Positions 31,040-37,305 of a DNA stretch of 37,305 nucleotides are shown here, piece after piece. The notes under the pieces were generated by a model. It did no database searches. It was not told the DNA's origin and saw only the letters and a list, made by a program, of their open reading frames with translations. Source of the stretch: a bacterium. Its GTDB lineage: Bacteria; Actinomycetota; Acidimicrobiia; Acidimicrobiales; Bin134. Both the position numbers and the translations under genes were made by a program. Location of the stretch: NCBI GenBank assembly GCA_026708015.1, contig JAPOVT010000042.1, positions 1 through 37,305 of the forward strand. Reading direction: 5' to 3'. The first letter of the stretch is position 1, and every line of letters begins with the position of its first letter.

Positions 31040-31726
31040 ATGCCCAGACCGTCAACGTTCAATCCCGCGATCATCTTGGAACGACTGACCATCGACCAGC
31101 TGGGGTCATACCTCGAAGACTGCGACAACGACCTATGTCGGGCACTCGATCTCTACGCCTGGAACGCCCAAATCGCTGCTGCCTTCCTCGAAGATCTCGG
31201 TCGCCTCGAAGTCGTGCTCCGCAACCGCTTCGACGCAGCACTGACCAAACTCTCCTTGTCGGCTGAGTTGTCAACTCCCTGGTTCAAGCAGACTTCCATG
31301 TTCCCTGGAAAAGGCAGCAGGCACATTCTCAAGGTGATTGCAAAAGCAGAACGACGGGCTACGAAAAGCGGAAAACAGCCGTCAAGCCAGGACAAGGTGA
31401 TCACTGAACTCGGATTCGGCTTCTGGAGATTTCTCTGCTCACCGCGCTATCACACCACGATGTGGGTTCCCGCTCTTGCGGCCCAGTTCCCGAATCACCC
31501 CTCATTTGGAAATGCGGCCCAAATACGGGCAGATGTTGAGTCCCGTATGAGACAACTTCATCACCTCAGAAACCGAGTCGCTCATCACAAGCCCATCCAT
31601 CGCCGGGAGTTGGTCAACGACGCCGCGATGATCTTCGAACTCGCTCAATGGATGTGCCAGCACACCCATACCTGGATGGTAGGGCTGTCCCGCATTCCCG
31701 ATGTTCTGGTCTCCAGGCCAGCGTGA
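31040..31726 (+). CDS. Abi-like protein with HEPN-type RxxxxH motif
   Basis: A 228-residue Abi_2-like protein, a family named for phage abortive infection and common but poorly studied in actinobacteria. Family landmarks are RALDLYAWNAQIAAAFLEDL then GRLEVVLRNRFDAAL near the N-terminus, ITELGFGFWRFLCSPRYHTT in the middle, and RMRQLHHLRNRVAHHKPIHR (RNRVAH, the HEPN RNase motif) at about 178-197. It probably cuts RNA when triggered, stopping growth of infected cells (inference). GAGGG stands nine bases before ATG 31040 (GTG 31037 is an alternative). No antitoxin gene accompanies it. It is the only gene of the inverted-repeat cassette. Confidence 0.85.
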   Translation: MPRPSTFNPAIILERLTIDQLGSYLEDCDNDLCRALDLYAWNAQIAAAFLEDLGRLEVVLRNRFDAALTKLSLSAELSTPWFKQTSMFPGKGSRHILKVIAKAERRATKSGKQPSSQDKVITELGFGFWRFLCSPRYHTTMWVPALAAQFPNHPSFGNAAQIRADVESRMRQLHHLRNRVAHHKPIHRRELVNDAAMIFELAQWMCQHTHTWMVGLSRIPDVLVSRPA

Positions 31727-31790
31727 CGATCACCCAGCCTGCTCAACCTGGGAAAGTCGTTGCCCAGATCTTGACAGCCCCCTATGATTA

Positions 31791-31841
31791 CTTCCCTAGA
31801 CCCCGGAACCGTCACTGCTTCGGCAAACGGCCGGGGTTACG
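31791..31841 (-). repeat. Right 51-bp inverted repeat of the Abi cassette
   Basis: Read on the minus strand it matches the left repeat at 47 of 51 positions. The differences lie in the inner bulge of the hairpin and at the inner end outside its core, so the stems remain intact (31799-31838 folds). It lies between the Abi-like gene and the convergent MFS gene. Confidence 0.9.
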
Positions 31842-31864
31842 CCTTTCTGGAGCAAATGGCCGAT

Positions 31865-33103
31865 TCAGCCAGGTGCTGATCTGAACGCGGGTTCGCGGTC
31901 GATGTAGGTGCGGACGAGGGTGACGAAGATGAGCATGGCGGCGGAGAGGGCGGCGGCCCCCCACAGGACAAGACGGGTGTTGCCGACGGCGAGCAGGCCC
32001 GCCACCACGGCGGGGCCGCTGACCTGGCCGATGCGGATGGCGGTACCCCAGGCGGCCACCATCACGGCTCGGTGCTCTTCTGGGGCCAGCGAGGCGGCCC
32101 GGCTTTGCAGCGGGACCACCACCAGCTGATCGGCCGCCCCCAACACCAGTACGGGGGCGATGATCACCGCCAGTGAGGGTGACAGCGCCATTCCGGTCAG
32201 GCAGATCACGAAGCCGATGTAGCCGGCCCGCACCATCGTCGAGATGGAATGACGACTGGCAATGCGTCCCATGCTCAGCGCAATCAATCCGGCTGTCACC
32301 GCGGGCAGCGACTGGATCAAGCCCCGAATCCCGGCCGAGGCTCCGAACTCGTTCTCCAGGTGGATGGGCATGGTGGTGATTCCGACGGAGAAAAAGACCA
32401 GGAATGTGAATGGCGCCACTAGCAGCAGCACTCCTACTTCCCGCTGCATGAGGTGGGGGCGAGCCTGGCGGAGTTGGTGGCGCAGCGGCTCGGGGGTCCG
32501 CCGCTCATCGGGAGGCAACAGGGTGGCCGCGAACAGGGCCAACAAAATGGTGAAGGCGTGCAGGGCGAATGGGCCCCGCCAGCCGAACAACTCGGTGAGC
32601 AGGCCTCCGGCGGCGGGCAGCAACGCCACACTCAAGTTCATCGACAGGGCGTTCTGGCCGATGATCCGGGTGCGCTCCACTCCCTCGTAGTTGTCGCCGA
32701 TGATGACCAGGGCGAGGCTCAAGAACCCCGATGAGCCCAGACCCTGGATGAATCGGAAGGTCAACAGCATGGCCAGGTTGGTGGAGGCCATGATGACCAA
32801 CCCGCCCAGGCCGAAAACCAGCAGGCAGGGCACGATGATCCGACGACGTCCGTAGCGATCGGCGGCCACCCCGATCACCGAGGCCATGAACAAGCCGGGG
32901 GCGTGAGCGGTCATCAAGATGAACACCGAGGTTTGGTCGGAGATGCCGAATGCGTCGGCAATGTCGGGGATGGCCGGGGCAATGGTGGCGTTGGGGAGGA
33001 TCACCGCGGCGCCGATCAACCACACCACCACGAGCTGCGACCGCCGGAGTCCCACGGCTTGACGGTATTGCCCCACCCCAACCACCTTGCACTCGAGTGG
33101 CAT
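31865..33103 (-). CDS. Major facilitator superfamily transporter
   Basis: A 412-residue inner-membrane transporter, likely twelve helices. It has the motif-A loop GVAADRYGRRRIIVP between helices 2 and 3, and later hydrophobic repeats such as LLVAPFTFLVFFSVGITTMP and SMGRIASRHSISTMVRAGYI. The family moves small molecules, often drugs or metabolites, with protons. The start is ATG 33103 or a downstream GTG at the VGLRRSQ region; the latter removes an odd charged leader. It is divergent from the lipoprotein at 33113 with about nine bases between starts, so the promoters overlap. The substrate is unknown. Confidence 0.9.
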   Translation of the reverse strand: MPLECKVVGVGQYRQAVGLRRSQLVVVWLIGAAVILPNATIAPAIPDIADAFGISDQTSVFILMTAHAPGLFMASVIGVAADRYGRRRIIVPCLLVFGLGGLVIMASTNLAMLLTFRFIQGLGSSGFLSLALVIIGDNYEGVERTRIIGQNALSMNLSVALLPAAGGLLTELFGWRGPFALHAFTILLALFAATLLPPDERRTPEPLRHQLRQARPHLMQREVGVLLLVAPFTFLVFFSVGITTMPIHLENEFGASAGIRGLIQSLPAVTAGLIALSMGRIASRHSISTMVRAGYIGFVICLTGMALSPSLAVIIAPVLVLGAADQLVVVPLQSRAASLAPEEHRAVMVAAWGTAIRIGQVSGPAVVAGLLAVGNTRLVLWGAAALSAAMLIFVTLVRTYIDREPAFRSAPG

Positions 33104-33112
33104 GATCTGATC

Positions 33113-33502
33113 GTGGAGTTGGTAGCGGGCCGAAGAGCCGAGAGCCTCCGCAAGGTCGCGCTCCTATTGGCGGTGGTGCTGCTGGTTGCGGGCTGCACCA
33201 CCAAGACCGAGGAGCTCCCTCAGGGGCCGCCCCGGGAGATCCGCATCATCAACAACGTGGAGGTGGGCGACGACGACCGTAACCTCACTGTTCGCTACTG
33301 GGGCACGGAGTGCGAGGAGTTCAGTGACTCAGAGGTCAACTACGGCATCACCCAAATCAAGATCACCATCTACGCCCTGGTCACCACCGAGGAGTGCCAG
33401 CGCTCCGGCTTCCAACAAACCGCCGATATCACCCTCAACCAACCCCTGGGCAACCGCATCATCATCGACGCCAATACCGACACCGTTGTTTACGAGCCTT
33501 AG
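33113..33502 (+). CDS. Small lipoprotein of unknown function
   Basis: A 129-residue protein from GTG 33113. The signal peptide has Arg/Lys residues then LLLAVVLLVAGC, with the Cys in a lipobox, so it should be exported and lipid-anchored. The mature domain has two Cys residues (GTECEE and EECQRS) that may form a disulfide, and beta-rich strands ending DANTDTVVYEP. No family recognised. Its stop is eight bases from the end of the convergent toxin gene. Confidence 0.65.
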   Translation: MELVAGRRAESLRKVALLLAVVLLVAGCTTKTEELPQGPPREIRIINNVEVGDDDRNLTVRYWGTECEEFSDSEVNYGITQIKITIYALVTTEECQRSGFQQTADITLNQPLGNRIIIDANTDTVVYEP

Positions 33503-33510
33503 CGATCCAT

Positions 33511-33906
33511 CTAGGTCGGGATCAACTCAACGCTGTGGCCGTGAAGAGCCGCCAGGCCTTTGTCGAGTGTCACCAGCGATCCGCCAAAATATGAGGCCAG
33601 CTCAACCAGGTACGCATCCGTCACCTGCCGGTGGCCGATGACGCCGGACATCATCGAGACCTCGTAGCCGATCTCATCGGGCCAAAAGACGTGCTGGCGA
33701 AGTTCAACGATCTGATGGAGCGCCCCTAGCGCGGCCTGAGTCGTCTCTCCGGCTCTCAGGAGATATCGAAGGAGAGTTCCCTGGGTAATCGGACAGGTCG
33801 CGAATTGGTCGTTTCTGGAGTCGAACCAATCCCACGCCTGATCGTGGTGGACATGTTCAGAAATCGTCAGGGCAATGAGCACATTGCCGTCGAGCAACGC
33901 TGTCAT
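33511..33906 (-). CDS. PIN-domain toxin, VapC-like
   Basis: A 131-residue PIN-domain RNase toxin candidate. MTALLDGNVLIALTISEHVH carries the first Asp, CPITQGTLLRYLLR is the middle family segment, and GHRQVTDAYLVELASYFGGS then LVTLDKGLAAL supply the last Asp pair. Its start overlaps the antitoxin stop by four bases (ATGA at 33903-33906), a classic coupled antitoxin-toxin pair. It is the third PIN toxin in the window and differs clearly from the other two. Confidence 0.87.
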   Translation of the reverse strand: MTALLDGNVLIALTISEHVHHDQAWDWFDSRNDQFATCPITQGTLLRYLLRAGETTQAALGALHQIVELRQHVFWPDEIGYEVSMMSGVIGHRQVTDAYLVELASYFGGSLVTLDKGLAALHGHSVELIPT

Positions 33907-34118
33907 TCATCTTCCAGCGAGCGGACGTCCTCGGCGGTAACTGGTCGACCCACACTAATGATCGGCCAGCCGGAACGAGCAGTCTCTGGGGCAGCCTGGG
34001 ATGAGATACCCCGGCGGATGAACTCAGTCAACACCTCGCTCATGGTTTTGCGCTGCTGATGAGCCAATTCACTGGCGAGAGTGTGGATGTCATCAGGCAG
34101 ATCCACCGTTGTTCGCAT
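33903..34118 (-). CDS. Ribbon-helix-helix antitoxin of the 33511-33906 toxin
   Basis: A 71-residue protein from ATG 34118 (a GTG three bases upstream is an alternative). MRTTVDLPDDIHTLASELAH and the following TMSEVLTEFIRRGI are a ribbon-helix-helix DNA-binding domain, with an acidic end AEDVRSLEDE for toxin contact. The coding end overlaps the toxin start, so translation is coupled. It should repress its own promoter, where two AGTGATG half-sites 16 bp apart and a TATGAT box lie. Its promoter overlaps the end of the menC gene region. Confidence 0.85.
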   Translation of the reverse strand: MRTTVDLPDDIHTLASELAHQQRKTMSEVLTEFIRRGISSQAAPETARSGWPIISVGRPVTAEDVRSLEDE

Positions 34119-34138
34119 CACTGCATCATAACATCACT
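34116..34138 (-). promoter_or_regulatory. Likely leaderless promoter and AGTGATG sites of the third antitoxin
   Basis: On the minus strand TATGAT (34130-34125) ends seven bases before the ATG at 34118, so the transcript could begin at the start codon. AGTGATG occurs at 34138-34132 and again at 34122-34116, 16 bp apart and bracketing the box, as expected for RHH half-sites. No clear -35 is seen. Confidence 0.45.
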
Positions 34139-34144
34139 TCATCA

Positions 34145-35137
34145 TCAATCGTCGAGGTTGATACCTATTGGAGCAGGGCTGTGAGGTGGGAGGGGGCATT
34201 GACCGTGGGTAACGAGCGGAAGTTCGGCGATGTCTTGCATGAACAGGTGAGGGGTGATGGTGCCGTGGATTTGAGGAGGACCAGGGAGAGCGGCGGCCAC
34301 ACTCAGGGCGGCGTGCTGACCAATGGCCGAGTCGAAGTAGTTGGTGACGACCACCTTGCGGCCTTGGTCGATCCAACGACGGGCAGCAGCGTAGGCGGTG
34401 CGGGGGCCGCCCAAGGCCATGGGCTTGACCACCACTACAGCAATTGATTCGGGAATCTGGGTCTCGGCTGAGCTCAGGCTGTCGTCCACCGCCAACGGTA
34501 TTGGCGACCGGGGCGCCACTTGGGCCAGAGACTCGATACCAACCACTGGCTCTTCGACATACTCGACGTCGTATTGCTCCAACCGGGCCAACGCTTCAAC
34601 CGCTTCCTCTGTGGTCCAGGCTCCATTGGCGTCGAGCCGCAATCGGGTGTCGTCGCCGACGGCGCCACGCACCGCGGCTACCGAAGCCACATCCTCTTCC
34701 AAATCAGACGCTCCCACCTTCAGCTTCACCGCGCGGAAGCCGGCGGCCACCGCGGCCGCCGCGGTATGGGCATCGCTGACCAATGCATTGAGCTCAATTG
34801 AGTCGGCCACCGCTCCGCCAGCGGCCAACACCGCAGCTTGAGTTTGTCCCGTACGCCGGGCCTCTAAACCGAGAAGGGCCAACTCCACAGCACCGTGGGC
34901 GAACCGCTCATTGGGCAAGTCATCGGGATCGGGATCACCTGCCCATTGCTCCAGAGCACGTCGAGTTGCCGACAAGTCGGTGCCGGGCCATCCGGACAAG
35001 GGCAACGCTTCGCCCCAGCCAGTGACACCACCGTCGGATACCTGCACCAACATGCCATCTCTTTGGGTGATGGCTCCCCGGCTGGTTATCACCGGAAGGC
35101 GAAGTTTGAGGGAAATCTCTCTTAACTCGACACGCAT
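34145..35137 (-). CDS. menC: o-Succinylbenzoate synthase
   Basis: A 330-residue enolase-superfamily enzyme that dehydrates SHCHC to o-succinylbenzoate in menaquinone synthesis. AVKLKVG holds the catalytic Lys pair, RLDANGAW, YVEEP and AVDDSL supply the three metal ligands, and VVVKPMALGG gives the second catalytic Lys. Its start overlaps menH by 16 bases, so translation is coupled, in the order menD-menH-menC. ATG 35137 is the family start. Confidence 0.93.
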   Translation of the reverse strand: MRVELREISLKLRLPVITSRGAITQRDGMLVQVSDGGVTGWGEALPLSGWPGTDLSATRRALEQWAGDPDPDDLPNERFAHGAVELALLGLEARRTGQTQAAVLAAGGAVADSIELNALVSDAHTAAAAVAAGFRAVKLKVGASDLEEDVASVAAVRGAVGDDTRLRLDANGAWTTEEAVEALARLEQYDVEYVEEPVVGIESLAQVAPRSPIPLAVDDSLSSAETQIPESIAVVVVKPMALGGPRTAYAAARRWIDQGRKVVVTNYFDSAIGQHAALSVAAALPGPPQIHGTITPHLFMQDIAELPLVTHGQCPLPPHSPAPIGINLDD

Positions 35138-35874
35138 TGGATCACCGCGGCGGCGGTCAAGTCGGGAGCTTCCAAGTGGGCGGCGTGGCCAGCGTCGGGA
35201 ATCAAACAGACAACGGCTTGGGGAATTTCCGCGGCCATTTCTTGGGCAATGCCGACGAACTTGGCGTCGTCGACGCCAGCAATAAGCGCGCAGGGCATGG
35301 CCAGCTCCCTTAGGCGGCAGCCGACGGGCTCCACCGCTCCAGCCCCCATGCCCCGCAGACTGTGAGCCAAACCCCGCGGATCGCAGGCCAGCCGCTGAGC
35401 CCGAAGCTCAGCCCGCACTTGGGCCGACAGCCGTTGCTTCTGAGTATCGAATAGCGGCTGGTCGGCCCAGTAGTCGGCGAACCACTCGATGCCCTCTGAC
35501 TCAATCCGGTCGGCCAGCGCTTCGTCGGCGGCGATTCTCCCAGCCCGCTCGTCAGGATCATCAATCCCGGCTCGGACACCGATGAGAGCCAACGAACCCA
35601 CCCGGTCGGGATGGGCCAGCGCGAAGTGCAGCGCCACCCGACCGCCCAACGAGTAGCCCACCAGGGCGAACCGCCCCAGATGGGAGGTAGCCGAAACCAG
35701 ACCGGCTACCGCCGCGGCCATGGTGTAGTCGTTGGGATTGTCGGAGACCGGCCCCAATCCGTGGCCGGGAAGGTCGAGAGCCAACACCGGGTCGGGCAGT
35801 CGGCTAGTAAGCGGGGCCATGGCCGAGGCCGATCCGGTGAAACCGTGCAGGACCACGGTGGCCGTTGTGCTCAT
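35122..35874 (-). CDS. menH: SHCHC synthase-type alpha/beta hydrolase
   Basis: A 250-residue alpha/beta hydrolase that removes pyruvate from SEPHCHC to give SHCHC in menaquinone synthesis. The oxyanion HGF in VVLHGFTGS, the nucleophile Ser in VGYSLGGRVAL, Asp in IAGVDDAKF and His in PDAGHAAHLE give the triad. Its position between menD and menC, with a four-base overlap with menD (ATGA at 35871-35874), is the main reason for choosing MenH over a generic hydrolase. Confidence 0.88.
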   Translation of the reverse strand: MSTTATVVLHGFTGSASAMAPLTSRLPDPVLALDLPGHGLGPVSDNPNDYTMAAAVAGLVSATSHLGRFALVGYSLGGRVALHFALAHPDRVGSLALIGVRAGIDDPDERAGRIAADEALADRIESEGIEWFADYWADQPLFDTQKQRLSAQVRAELRAQRLACDPRGLAHSLRGMGAGAVEPVGCRLRELAMPCALIAGVDDAKFVGIAQEMAAEIPQAVVCLIPDAGHAAHLEAPDLTAAAVIQCVSS

Positions 35875-36735
35875 TCGGTGAGATCAGAGAGCTGCTGGCG
35901 CTGCTTCATAGCGGCATCGTGGTCTATCGGAACCTCGATCACCGTCACTCCCGAAGCCTTGGCGATGGCAACGGCCAGTTCATCGGCCTGTTCGATCTGG
36001 TGATAGTGAATGCCCAGTCCATTGGCCAGATCGCGGAGTGAAACGCCGTGAGGGGTGTGGAACAGTTCTTCGAAGTGAACGTCGGATCCACTGTCGGCCA
36101 GCGGGAGCAGCGAGAAGATGCCGCCGCCGTCGTTGTTGGGCACCACCACGGTGAGATCGGCCCCCGACAGGGATGCGGCCAGCAGCCCCCCGATGTCGTG
36201 GAGCAAGGCCACATCGCCCACCAGTGCAGCCACGGGCTGGCCCATGGCCAAGGCTGCGCCCAAAGCCGATGAGATCACCCCGTCGATGCCGTTGGCCCCC
36301 CGGTTGACCAGCACCCGCCGGGGCAGGGCGTCGGAGGGCCAGAACGACGTCACGTCTCGCACCGGCATGCTGCTGGATGCATACAACGTCACTTCTGGGG
36401 GCAGTGCCCGCAGCAGGGTGGCGGCCAGCAAAGGCTCTAGCAAGCCCCAAGAGTCTGTGATCTCGATCGTATGACCAAAGGCGTTCTTGACCGGCCTAAC
36501 CCGCCCCAAACCATCCAAGACCGCCTCTACCCGATCCCACGAGTCGGCAGCCGCTTCGATCCAACTCACCGCCCAGGCATCATCGGCCGAGGCAATCTGC
36601 CCAGCAGCCGCACCCAGCAGAGCCACTGGATCGGACGCCAGCGCGGCTGTCCATCCGAACGAAGGATCCTCCCAGCGGCGGCGGGAATCCACCAATAGCC
36701 GATCGGTCGCCCCGTGCAAACAACTGGGGTCAACC
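35871..36735 (-). CDS. menD: MenD (SEPHCHC synthase), 3' part only
   Basis: C-terminal half of the thiamine-diphosphate enzyme that joins isochorismate and 2-oxoglutarate in menaquinone synthesis. VNRGANGIDGVISSALGAAL and ALVGDVALLHDIGGLLAASL then VVVPNNDGGGIFSLLP are the ThDP/Mg-binding signature, and FEELFHTPHGVSL is typical of the end. Only about 288 of the usual 550 residues are present. The missing N-terminal half is cut where the composition changes to AT-rich DNA, so this is an assembly join or break, not a decayed gene. The frame stays open a little past the join (to about 36770), so the exact edge is uncertain by 20-30 bases. Confidence 0.88.
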
Positions 36736-36740
36736 TGATT

Positions 36741-36866
36741 GTTCAAACAGCCAAGAATATTGTCACGTTACAGTTATTAAATGTTACTGACAATAATGTC
36801 AGTAAAGATGAGAAGGAAAACTTAAAAAGAATTTTTGCAAATAATAATTTTACAATTATAGTGTAG
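36741..36866 (+). other. Possible eukaryotic last-exon fragment (LRR-like tail)
   Basis: An open frame of 41 codons ending in TAG at 36864-36866. The text TLQLLNVTDNNVSKDEKENL followed by KRIFANNNFTIIV reads like the last leucine-rich repeat and tail of an animal NLR-type or LRR protein (L-x-x-L-N-V-x-x-N-x-x-S-x-x-x-K-x-x-L). The frame continues back into the bacterial side, so its start is the join. No start codon or splice site is seen. Confidence 0.4.
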
Positions 36867-37170
36867 TTAATCTTTCCAATATATATTTATACACATATAC
36901 ATACATATGTACATAGCTAGTAAATAATATTGTAGTTGGTAGTAAGTTTTTTAGTTGCAAATATTCAATAGGGTTTTTTCCTTACTTTTGAGGTTTTTCC
37001 CTACATAAAAATGATTTTATCTGTTATTAATCTTGTATTCTTTACTATTTTATTCTATAATTATGTTAGTGTGTGTTGTTTCCCTTTAACATTTTGCTAT
37101 GTAGCTACGTATGCATATGTACAATATATTTATATACTAATAAAACTGTTGAACTTAAAGGAGTCACTTG

Positions 37171-37252
37171 TATACTGTATAGAGGGAAACTTGGCCAAAT
37201 TCATTCAAAAAACACATTTGGCTAAATAAAGTATACTGTATGGTGGGAAATT
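37171..37252 (+). repeat. Two copies of a TATACTGTAT motif 61 bp apart
   Basis: TATACTGTAT followed by a GGGAAA tract occurs at 37171-37180 and 37232-37241 (about 20 matching positions with a few differences). Such short repeated AT-rich units with TTGGCCAAAT-type sequence between them resemble dispersed animal repeats. Only these two copies are seen in the window. Confidence 0.5.
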
Positions 37253-37305
37253 TTCGGAAGGGAAAAATTTCAAAAACTTAATGTCCAAAGCTATTTCGGA
37301 AATAA

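Larger units (their letters stand above)
30974..31841. mobile_element. 868-bp Abi-like gene cassette bounded by 51-bp inverted repeats
   Basis: A single gene (31040-31726) enclosed by two 51-bp inverted repeats that match at 47 of 51 positions. There is no transposase or integrase inside. GC content is visibly lower than in the flanks, and no obvious target-site duplication is seen outside the repeats. It could be a MITE-like or passenger element moved in trans, a cassette recombined through folded hairpin ends, or a gene isolated by two structured terminators. A mobile unit is the best reading; the mechanism is inference. Confidence 0.6.
36735..37305. other. AT-rich, non-bacterial (eukaryote-like) segment
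   Basis: An abrupt change from roughly 65% GC to very AT-rich DNA with long A/T runs, TATA/CATA-type microsatellite tracts (about 36880-36930) and AATAAA-like signals. No bacterial gene organisation is seen. It holds a short exon-like frame (36741-36866) and two copies of a TATACTGTAT motif. The style resembles marine animal (sponge-like) genomic DNA; this is inference. Most likely this is a chimeric contig join. Confidence 0.75.

Noticed and set aside
30974..31841. Integron attC site pair
   Set aside because: The hairpins lack the GTTRRRY/RYYYAAC core sites and the repeats are inverted rather than direct, so a standard integron cassette does not fit.
32903..33112. Longer N-terminus of the lipoprotein gene
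   Set aside because: The upstream part of this frame is antisense to the MFS gene and would bury the signal peptide; GTG 33113 fits a lipoprotein.
37011..37229. 72-codon hydrophobic frame in the AT-rich tail
   Set aside because: Open frames coding Phe/Ile/Leu/Tyr arise by chance in AT-rich DNA; there is no ribosome site and the segment is probably not bacterial.
1..37305. CRISPR arrays, tRNA or rRNA genes
   Set aside because: No regularly spaced direct repeats with unique spacers and no cloverleaf or rRNA-like sequence were seen on reading; a dedicated scan was not possible.

Overview
The window is almost entirely high-GC, densely packed bacterial chromosome. LLM-type flavin/F420 oxidoreductases, P450s, a thiolase-like protein of the TLP1 type, an EF-G2-like GTPase, several acyl-CoA enzymes, many GTG starts and a menaquinone (men) cluster point to an uncultured actinobacterium, most likely of the Acidimicrobiia (inference from gene content and style, no search was run). 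From about position 36,735 to the end the composition drops abruptly to very AT-rich DNA with eukaryotic features. This looks like animal (possibly sponge) host DNA, so the contig is probably a symbiont/host chimera, and the join cuts menD in half.

Layout. 1-1,540: contig-edge DNA without a gene, a Phd/PIN toxin-antitoxin pair and an IS30-type transposase stump. 1,537-6,045: a lone CoxL-like molybdenum hydroxylase, a divergent isochorismatase-like protein that lacks its catalytic residues, and a leftward run of epimerase, P450 stump and cytochrome c lipoprotein. 6,123-7,089: a decayed TauD-like gene and a second toxin-antitoxin pair. 7,176-11,196: enoyl-CoA hydratase, SH3-domain protein, LLM oxidoreductase and thiolase-like protein. 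11,236-12,852: a Fic protein with an AbiEi-like front half, preceded by three motifs phased at 30 bp. 13,125-19,098: MsrA, a large secreted multidomain protein, an EF-G-like GTPase and a small acidic protein. 19,095-25,346: a ketol-acid-reductoisomerase-like protein, P450, SDR, a MarR-TauD operon with a perfect 10-bp inverted-repeat operator, tandem monooxygenase-fold genes and a membrane protein. 25,353-30,877: acyl-CoA hydratase, ligase and dehydrogenase, a membrane protein and a second LLM enzyme.

30,974-31,841 is the most unusual segment. A single Abi-like/HEPN gene is enclosed by two 51-bp inverted repeats (47/51 identical), each of which can itself fold into a bulged hairpin. It looks like an 868-bp mobile or cassette-like defence unit without its own transposase. 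After it come an MFS transporter, a lipoprotein, a third PIN/RHH toxin-antitoxin pair and the overlapping menD(partial)-menH-menC operon.

Together the metabolic genes suggest acyl-CoA/lipid or sterol-like catabolism with many oxidative enzymes. Between them sit small stress and defence modules (three PIN-toxin pairs, Fic, Abi-like) and gene stumps (IS30, P450, TauD-like), typical of a turnover-prone accessory chromosome region.
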